Origin: Helichrysum umbraculigerum | Taxonomy: Eukaryota; Streptophyta; Magnoliopsida; Asterales; Asteraceae | Assembly: GCA_949592205.1 (NCBI GenBank) | Contig: CATIUR010000001.1 | Span: 68,863,559 to 68,927,558, forward strand | DNA length: 64,000 nucleotides | Direction: 5' to 3' | In this document: positions 57,588 to 64,000 of the stretch, piece by piece | How positions within the stretch are numbered: the stretch's first letter is position 1 | How the letters are laid out: the number at the start of each line of letters is the position of its first letter | Program-made: the position numbers and the translations under genes | Notes under the pieces: model-generated | The model's database searches: none | What the model was told of the DNA's origin: nothing | What the model saw: the letters and a program-made list of their open reading frames with translations, nothing else

Positions 57588-60374
57588 TTGTTCCAACCGA
57601 CAATATCTTCCCATATCCCACAACGATATTCGACCAGATCATCCGGATCTGAATCTCACATTTTCGTACCCGATCCTGAGTCGATTATCCGTACCATCCG
57701 CAAAGAAAGACGTTCCCGTTTTCCACAAATGGCCGCTCGTGTTACTCTCGCCGACAACACCAAACCATCCATCGAAGGACGAGGAGGACCGATTAGCTAT
57801 CCAGTAATTGACGGTGCTTCTTTTGAGCTTAAACACCACATCGTACAACTCATAAAAGATAACTGCCAATTCCACGGTCTACCCCGTGATGATCCAAATG
57901 CTCATATCGACAAATTCATTCAGGTTTCAAACTCCTATAAGCAGAATGAGGTTGAGCAGGATATCATCCGCTTATACTTGTTCCCCTATTCTCTCGCTTT
58001 ACATGCTTCTACCTGGTTTGAGGGACTTGAGACCGGCTCAATCACCTCATGGACCGACATGGGTAATAAGTTTCTCGCTAGATACTTTCCCCCGTCCAAA
58101 CAAACTCAGGCAAATAATGACATCGCAAACTTCCAACAAGCCCACGATGAATCTATCTACTCAGCATGGGAGCGATTCAAGAGTTTACTGAGGAAATGTC
58201 CAAACCACCAAATGACGAAGACTGACAAGGTGTGCACCTTCTACCGAGGTCTTGATCCTAACCATCACATCAATCTTGACGCAGCAGCTCAAGGAAACTT
58301 CATGAAACTTACTGATGATGAAGCATGGAGCTTGATTGAGGATATGACGATGCATCACCACGATTGGAAGTCTGATGAGCAATCCTCATCATTACCCCTC
58401 TCCGCAAACAACACCCGCCAAACTGAAGCCATTAAGTCTCTGAGCGATCAAATTGAGACTCTGACAAAACAAATAGCAGATCTGAAGAAACAACCACAGC
58501 AGATCCACCAAGTTCAGGCTTGCCAGAACTGTACCAACCATCCCGCTGAAGAATACGAGGTTGAGTACGAAGATCCTACTGACGGTTCAGTCTACTATGC
58601 CCAGTTTCCTGTCAGACCTCAAAATCCGCCCGGTTTCGCTAGAACTTCACCACCACGAACTCGAGGAAACCAATATCCTCCACGGAACAACCAACCCCCT
58701 TTCCAGCCCAGGTTTCAGCCACGATATCCGACGTACCCCCAACAACCACAACTTCCATACAATCAACCACTTCCATTAACCGCCACTGAGGATACCCAGC
58801 CTGCTGAACCTGCAAAGACCATCATTCCAGTCACGAGTACTGATGACAACCTCAACAAATTCATCCAAGGTCAGACCGCTTTCAACCAAAAGACTACGGC
58901 TCGACAAGACCAAACTGATCTATTCCTTCGAAATCAACTCTCGGTCCCGAAAAGCCTTGAGAACCAGATCGGTCAGTTAGCCCAACGTCTCGATACCCGA
59001 CCGCAAGGGACCTTACCAAGCAATACCATTCAGAACCCCCACGTCGAGGAAGCCAAGACCTTAAACTCTAAAAAACCAACTCCTTCTATGACTGCTTCTC
59101 CAAGGGAACATTCTCTTGTCCCGCCGACAGTTGAGACCAAATCAATGCCCACGCCAAATCGTGAAGTTGAGATTCCTTTCCCTAACCACCTGCACAAGAA
59201 GTACAATGCCAAGTCATTCAAACTTGATGGAAAATTCTTAGACACCGTGTCTAGAATCCCTTCTAGTACAAAGTACATCCGACGAATGCTGGCAACTAAG
59301 GACAAGATTCCTTCCACTCCTAAAGTCTCCCTGAACGCCGAGTGTTCAGCCGTCATCCAGAATGCCTTACCGGAAAAACTAGGAGACACGGGACGATTCA
59401 CCTTACCCTGTTCCATCTATCACTCAGGCACAATACGCTCCTTGGCCGATCTTGGAGCTAGTATCAATCTGATGCCTTACTCGCTCTACTCCAGATTAGA
59501 ATTAGGACCTCTCCAGCCCACTAAAATGAGCGTCCAGCTTGCCGATCAATCAGTCCGATACCCGAAAGGCATTGCTGAGAACGTCATGGTAAAAGTTGAC
59601 AGGTTTTATTTCCCCACTGACTTTGTAGTGATGGATATACAGGAAGACATTAACATACCCATTATCCTAGGTAGGCCATTCATGAATACTGCACGTGCTA
59701 TTATTGACGTATATTCTCAGGTTATCAGTCTACGAGCACATGGACAAACAATATCATACAAGATTGATCAGACCGACTGTTCAATAATGGAGCATGCAGA
59801 GATATACGCAATATCCATGGGCAGAATTACTTCGGATGATGACACTTCTGATTCAGAGCCAGAACCCTACAGGCCATACGAGCATACTTGTCTTATCTCA
59901 GCTACTGAAGAGTCAGAATCAGAAGACGAGGAAATGGAAGAATCAGAACCAGAAGAAGAAATAGAGGAGGAGGAAGATTCAGAGCAGGATGAAGAAGAAG
60001 AGGAACAACCTGAAACAGAGCAGGATGAAGAAGAAATGGAAGAAACGGAACCAGAAGAAATGGAAGAATCCGAGGAAGAACAAGAAGAATCAGAGCCCGA
60101 GGAAGTATATCAGTCCACACCACCTCATCAATACCTTCCTGACTCATATTTACCGACAGCAGAGATTATGCAGATCGAGAACCTCGAGAACTTCATCCCT
60201 CTGTCACAAGATGAATCAGATGAAGATCCACCGACTGATTACTCTCACGATGCAGAATTTGGTCTCACCATGGAGAAACTAATTGCATCAGCTATTGATC
60301 TCACCAAACCTCTCGTGTCTCCCCGACTTGACGCTCTGCTGAATATTGAGAAGACTATAGCTTTATCCGCATAG
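57588..60374 (+). CDS. Element E Gag-protease polyprotein (928 residues)
   Basis: Starts 78 nt after the PBS. Residues about 75-240 are the Gag capsid (ASFELKHHIVQLIKDNCQFH, EVEQDIIRLYLFPYSLALHA, YSAWERFKSLLRKCPNHQ). A Pro/Gln-rich region follows, with one CQNC remnant where related Gags have a zinc knuckle. Residues about 560-740 are the linker and aspartic protease (LGDTGRFTLPC, DLGASINLMP near 621-630, ILGRPFMNTARAIIDV). Residues about 773-840 are almost pure Glu/Asp/Ser. The ORF ends at a TAG, after which the same frame continues into the accessory ORF. Gag and protease would build and mature the particle; no polymerase is encoded. The frame is fully open. Confidence 0.92.
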   Translation: MFQPTISSHIPQRYSTRSSGSESHIFVPDPESIIRTIRKERRSRFPQMAARVTLADNTKPSIEGRGGPISYPVIDGASFELKHHIVQLIKDNCQFHGLPRDDPNAHIDKFIQVSNSYKQNEVEQDIIRLYLFPYSLALHASTWFEGLETGSITSWTDMGNKFLARYFPPSKQTQANNDIANFQQAHDESIYSAWERFKSLLRKCPNHQMTKTDKVCTFYRGLDPNHHINLDAAAQGNFMKLTDDEAWSLIEDMTMHHHDWKSDEQSSSLPLSANNTRQTEAIKSLSDQIETLTKQIADLKKQPQQIHQVQACQNCTNHPAEEYEVEYEDPTDGSVYYAQFPVRPQNPPGFARTSPPRTRGNQYPPRNNQPPFQPRFQPRYPTYPQQPQLPYNQPLPLTATEDTQPAEPAKTIIPVTSTDDNLNKFIQGQTAFNQKTTARQDQTDLFLRNQLSVPKSLENQIGQLAQRLDTRPQGTLPSNTIQNPHVEEAKTLNSKKPTPSMTASPREHSLVPPTVETKSMPTPNREVEIPFPNHLHKKYNAKSFKLDGKFLDTVSRIPSSTKYIRRMLATKDKIPSTPKVSLNAECSAVIQNALPEKLGDTGRFTLPCSIYHSGTIRSLADLGASINLMPYSLYSRLELGPLQPTKMSVQLADQSVRYPKGIAENVMVKVDRFYFPTDFVVMDIQEDINIPIILGRPFMNTARAIIDVYSQVISLRAHGQTISYKIDQTDCSIMEHAEIYAISMGRITSDDDTSDSEPEPYRPYEHTCLISATEESESEDEEMEESEPEEEIEEEEDSEQDEEEEEQPETEQDEEEMEETEPEEMEESEEEQEESEPEEVYQSTPPHQYLPDSYLPTAEIMQIENLENFIPLSQDESDEDPPTDYSHDAEFGLTMEKLIASAIDLTKPLVSPRLDALLNIEKTIALSA
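59905..60110 (+). repeat. Purine-only tract encoding a long acidic region
   Basis: A nearly pyrimidine-free GAA/GAG/GAT run encodes about 68 residues dominated by Glu, with Ser and Pro interruptions. Element D has no such tract at the matching place, so it expanded in the E lineage. It could act as a purine-rich structural or priming tract as well as protein. Confidence 0.8.
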
Positions 60375-60398
60375 CACCCGGAGCTTCGAGACAAACTC

Positions 60399-61859
60399 TT
60401 GAGAAAGATTGCAGCATATAAAGCATCACGACTTCCCCAAAGGATTCAAACCTTTGAAGCATCTGCACCTCGAAGTCAGTTCGAGAAGGGAAGTACTTCC
60501 GGATCTAGCCGTGATTCTGATTCTCAGGAGGAGAAAGACATCGAGATGGATTCCTCTCAGCCGATATCTCAGATTACTGATGACACCCTTCCACCATCCG
60601 ATACTGTTGAGTTCCCTGATTTCCAGGCTAGGGATACTCCAGCTGAGGAGAGTGATGACGATGACATCATCTATACTGATGTTCCAATAGATATTCGGTC
60701 TATCCGACTTCTTGCACCTTCGACTGTTCCCGCTTCTCCTCAAATTCCGACTATCTCCAACCATGAGGAAATGATTAGTGCTATTGAAGAATTCGAAAAC
60801 GACATACCTATAATGACGAGCATTATCATTAACTCCACCAATGATTACACTCCACACCAAAGGAACCTGATTGAGGAAATCATAGCAGAATCTGAGGTCA
60901 ACCAAGCCGAGAATTCCCAAGACTACAGATTCTTCCACAACCGCCTAAATGCCTTTGCCGAAGACCTTGCTGCTCAGCTGCTACGAGAGCACCACATTGC
61001 TGGACCAACACCTGAGGAGCTTGAGCTCTTTGAAGACCAAAGACGCATGTACAGGAAGATCTATGACACACTGTTCAGATCCGCATTTTCATATTCTGCT
61101 GAGCAACACGAGTTCTTAAATTCTTATCGTAGCAATATGTACAATGCTACTGGGAATCCTGACGCAGACATAGACATCCGGTTGATGAATGATCTTAGGG
61201 GACTTCTAGATTCTATGGCTAGGAATGATCATATCAACGAGACCTCTCCTCATCGGTTCTACATTGACTGCACCATCGAGTACCAAGCTCAAAAGATTGC
61301 CGAAGATCTCGAGTACGAGAGTTCTGACGAGAGGACGCGTGTCATCCCTTCTTTTATTCCAGAAGGTTCGATGGTTAACATCGCGAACTTCCTCACTGAT
61401 CGAATCAAGGAAATCTTCGCTGAAGTACCTGATGAAGAACATAGTCAAATATTCAACTACAGATTACGTGAGGTTTACGACATGATGAACAATACCTTTA
61501 AGAACTCCGACCTCACGTTTTCCCACTACCAGACCAGTCTCATCCAGGGTATTCATGAATCTATCCGAGAACTTGGAGTAAACTCCAGTATTGCAGATCA
61601 TGAGACTTTACACCTGCAGTTCTTTGGATTTATGGACTCACTCAGACAATACCATCCTGAACGAGATATGATTGAAGCTGATGGATTCTGTTTTGTAAAT
61701 CCCCACGGAATTATCTCCACCACAGTAAAGGAGATTACTTGGGACCTGCTGCACATAAAAAAGATTACAGAGCAGCATCTGCAGAGCTTCCCCATACTTT
61801 CATCTGAGATTCCAAACATCGTCGACATCATCGCTCGCCATTTTCTGAGAATATACTGA
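60399..61859 (+). CDS. Element E accessory ORF (486 residues), conserved in element D, function unknown
   Basis: It is in the same frame as Gag-protease, separated by one TAG and eight codons. Residues about 125-480 are homologous to the C-terminal region of the D polyprotein. Shared blocks include EEMISAIE, NSTNDYTPHQRNLIEE, RMYRKIYDTLFRSAFSYS, NATGNP, DLRGLLDSMARNDHI, YESSDER, FMDSLRQYHP and NPHGIISTTVKEIT. It is predicted mostly helical from composition, with no membrane segment, zinc finger or catalytic motif. It occupies the position of RT and integrase. A captured host protein, a particle-associated factor or a regulator are all possible. The N-terminal 100 residues are acidic and poorly conserved. 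Coding quality is high: 486 open codons. Confidence 0.85.
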   Translation: MRKIAAYKASRLPQRIQTFEASAPRSQFEKGSTSGSSRDSDSQEEKDIEMDSSQPISQITDDTLPPSDTVEFPDFQARDTPAEESDDDDIIYTDVPIDIRSIRLLAPSTVPASPQIPTISNHEEMISAIEEFENDIPIMTSIIINSTNDYTPHQRNLIEEIIAESEVNQAENSQDYRFFHNRLNAFAEDLAAQLLREHHIAGPTPEELELFEDQRRMYRKIYDTLFRSAFSYSAEQHEFLNSYRSNMYNATGNPDADIDIRLMNDLRGLLDSMARNDHINETSPHRFYIDCTIEYQAQKIAEDLEYESSDERTRVIPSFIPEGSMVNIANFLTDRIKEIFAEVPDEEHSQIFNYRLREVYDMMNNTFKNSDLTFSHYQTSLIQGIHESIRELGVNSSIADHETLHLQFFGFMDSLRQYHPERDMIEADGFCFVNPHGIISTTVKEITWDLLHIKKITEQHLQSFPILSSEIPNIVDIIARHFLRIY

Positions 61860-64000
61860 CGTAACCCCAGGATTCCACTTCTTCGCACTTCCTGTCCTGG
61901 TGCTTCCAGCACCAACTAAATCTGAAGGAAGGCAAAGTCGAGCTCTCGACTCTTAAAGCAGCGCTTCTCGGGAGGCAATCCGTGTAATAAGACGTGTAGA
62001 GAGAACAGTGTCAATAAGTGAAGATATATCTCTGACTATCCTTCACACTTGGTCGTCACCAAAACACTTTCTGATATTACAACTCATTTGCAAATAAACC
62101 ACTCGTCTCAGAAATAAGGAAATTAATTTGAAAAATGATAATTCATGTGTTTCGAGCATTTGAGGTACTTGCATACTACTTTTATGCATTATGCTCGAAC
62201 TCGTTTAAAAACACATGTTTTATAAAAATGATTTGTAGTAGAAAATATCTTTTCAAAGTTCTGAGACGGTGATTTATCTTTTCATTTACAAATACCTTGA
62301 GTTTGTAAACTGGTACGACCAACGTGTTCACACTTACGAGATTGATTCACAAAGGGAATAATGGATGGAAAAGAAACCAAATAGCAAGACGCTTGAAGCT
62401 GTGCCGCTCTTCATGAATGCAGAAAAAGATCTTGACAACACCTCTTTTCAGCAAATTCAGATTCTCAGCTTCTTTGTTGCTCGCTATCTGGGGAGTGTCT
62501 TAACCTTTACTCTCTTTTGTTTATGATTCTGTATATTATTTGCTTTGTTAGTTTGTGAAAGTAGTCTATACTCTATCCTAAGCTTATCACTAAGTGTGGG
62601 ATTCCAGCACAAAACAAACACTTGAGAAACATTTTCTTACATGTTCAAACTCTAAGTGTGGGATTTTACTTCCAGTAAATCTCAACTAAAGAGAACATTA
62701 GGGACAATGTTCCTCTAAGTGTGGGATAGCAGGTATAGAATACCTTGGTTAGTTTTCTTTGTTTTTTAATGTCCGAAATAGAAAACTCAGAAAATGTTCC
62801 TCAAATTTTTCAAAAATTTTTCAAGAAAATTAAAAGTATGAGCTAAATCTATTGATTTACTCTGCTAATTTTGAGCCGAAATATCTTTTGAGTGGAGCTA
62901 TTTTCAGATGTGAGTAATATATTTCGGAGTCTAGGGAAAATAAGGTAGAAATTGCTTAAACAAGAAATAATAATCTGATGGAAGCATGACGAAGCACAGA
63001 CAACCCTATTTGCAGTGAGGTATCTTGAGCCTAATAGCATTCATCTTTAATGCTTCACTAATCATTTCTTGTGTGTGCCGACGCATGCATCTCTGAATTA
63101 GAACTTGCTCTTGACATACGCTTCAAGACCACATTGGTGTGTACCGTACGCGGTATAGGTGCAATTAGATGACCTTGACATTCCCTAGGATTTAAACCCC
63201 TTTTCACATATCTCTTCAAGCCCAAAACCCTTCCGATACTCACTTTTAGTATCGATGATCCGCCTAGTAAACCCTGTTGAGCCTAAACCTTTCGTTTCAT
63301 AAAACCCCCAATAAACCCTACTTCCCAAAATACTCCCAAATTTATCTTAGAATTTCTGAGGTTATGAAGAACATCTTTTAGAATGTCTTATCCTACCCCT
63401 TTCGTGTTCTCAAAAAGATTGAAGAATCCTTGGTGTGAAAAATTGACACCGCAAAAAGACTCGAAACGTTCAAGATAAGGGATTTCTGAAAGAATCAAAG
63501 AAGAAAAATATCCTTGGAAATTCTCTGGCAAAGAAATTCTGAAGAAGAAAAGAAAAATAGAAAAATACAAAAGCAGAAAAAGAAAATAAAAAGAAGAAAA
63601 AGAAGAAAAGAAAGAAAAATAGTTCCGCAATAATAAAGCTTAAAGTCCTTTGAAGTATCATCAAGATTCTGATAGAAGACCAAAAGCTACCTCTCTCTCC
63701 GTTCTGAAATAAAGTTGTTCGTGATCTCAGTTGTTTTAAGATAAGCAACCCTTACAACCCAAAAACACCACTATCCATACCCTTTACCCCTCATCAAACA
63801 CTACAACCCTCATGAATGTCTTGGGATAATTAGCACCGTCCTCACCTAAGTGGTGGAGATCCGATTCTCGACCAAGCCTATGACGATGAGTGCTGCATGA
63901 CTGGCTATTTGAGGGATTTCTTTTGTTCTAGACTGATAGTGTGAAAACGTAATAACGATCTAGCTCAGATTGTTTAGATCTTGACCTAGGATCAATGATA
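61860..64000 (+). other. Element E 3' non-coding region with conserved blocks
   Basis: The post-stop block with GTCGAGCTCTCGAC (a hairpin) and GCGCTTCTCGGGAGGCAA lies at 61937-61995. PPT-like copies lie at 62591-62602, 62651-62664 and 62714-62727. The invariant hairpin is at 62693-62712. The TGATTCTCGATCAAG-type block shared with B and D lies at 63820-63915. An A/G-rich run at 63535-63625 mirrors the T-rich part of D. ORFs here are unsupported. Confidence 0.8.
62693..62712 (+). promoter_or_regulatory. Invariant 20-nt hairpin of element E
   Basis: GAACATTAGGGACAATGTTC, a 7-bp perfect stem with a six-base loop. It is directly followed by CTCTAAGTGTGGGATAGCAG. The same order and near-identical flanks occur in B and D. 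Confidence 0.8.

Larger units (their letters stand above)
54871..64000 (+). mobile_element. Element E: non-autonomous Athila-like element with Gag-protease and separate accessory ORF (3' end outside window)
   Basis: 5' LTR 54871-57485, PBS 57492-57509, a 928-codon Gag-protease ORF, an in-frame accessory ORF, then at least 2.1 kb of 3' non-coding region collinear with elements B and D. The PPT and 3' LTR are beyond 64000, so size, LTR divergence and right duplication cannot be read. Compared with D, its long ORFs are far better preserved. No RT or integrase is present. Confidence 0.9.

Overview
The window is repeat-dense nuclear DNA of a flowering plant, almost certainly a eudicot. The evidence is plant-type Ty3/gypsy (Metaviridae) LTR retrotransposons, intron-bearing fragments of plant genes and a plant-type Helitron end. 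The style of the repeats recalls large Asteraceae genomes, but that is only an impression. I see no rRNA or tRNA gene, no CRISPR array and no intact host gene.

Layout, left to right. Positions 1-2254 are the 3' end of a Tekay-like element (polypurine tract plus 3' LTR). 2255-5914 is low-copy-looking DNA with one probable short spliced gene or gene remnant on the minus strand. About 5915-36855 reads as one non-autonomous Helitron of about 5.3 kb net, with a hairpin-CTAG 3' end at 36830-36855. It carries exon fragments of at least three unrelated genes, all on the plus strand: mitochondrial chaperonin CPN60, tyrosine aminotransferase and beta-amylase. It was later inflated by nested insertions: a 3.46-kb solo LTR (9031-12494, target duplication ATTAT) and a small element C (13112-35294, GTGGG). 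C's left 247-bp LTR was then hit twice, by Athila-like element B (20216-32500, GGAAT) and by young, gene-less element A (13115-20148, GGTGA). Removing A and B leaves C with two LTRs of exactly 247 bp, which supports the reconstruction.

36856-43188 holds a broken Myb/SANT-like gene, a MITE-like element, a probable long-TIR DNA transposon and several minisatellites. 43189-54383 is element D (TSD AGACT, minus strand). 54871 to the window end is the related element E (plus strand, 3' end outside the window).

The most interesting part is the trio B, D and E. All have Athila-type tRNA-Asp-like primer binding sites, an identical CTATAAATAG box, 21-bp-period repeat arrays upstream of that box, the same LTR outer-end pattern and collinear 3' non-coding regions. 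Those regions hold an invariant 20-nt hairpin and repeated PPT-like motifs. Coding content is complementary: B has protease, reverse transcriptase, RNase H and integrase but no Gag capsid. D and E have Gag and protease, but in place of polymerase they carry a conserved, mostly helical protein of about 400-480 residues that I cannot assign to any known family. This suggests a split system in which Gag-plus-accessory elements and polymerase elements complement each other in trans. That is inference from sequence architecture and is not shown directly.
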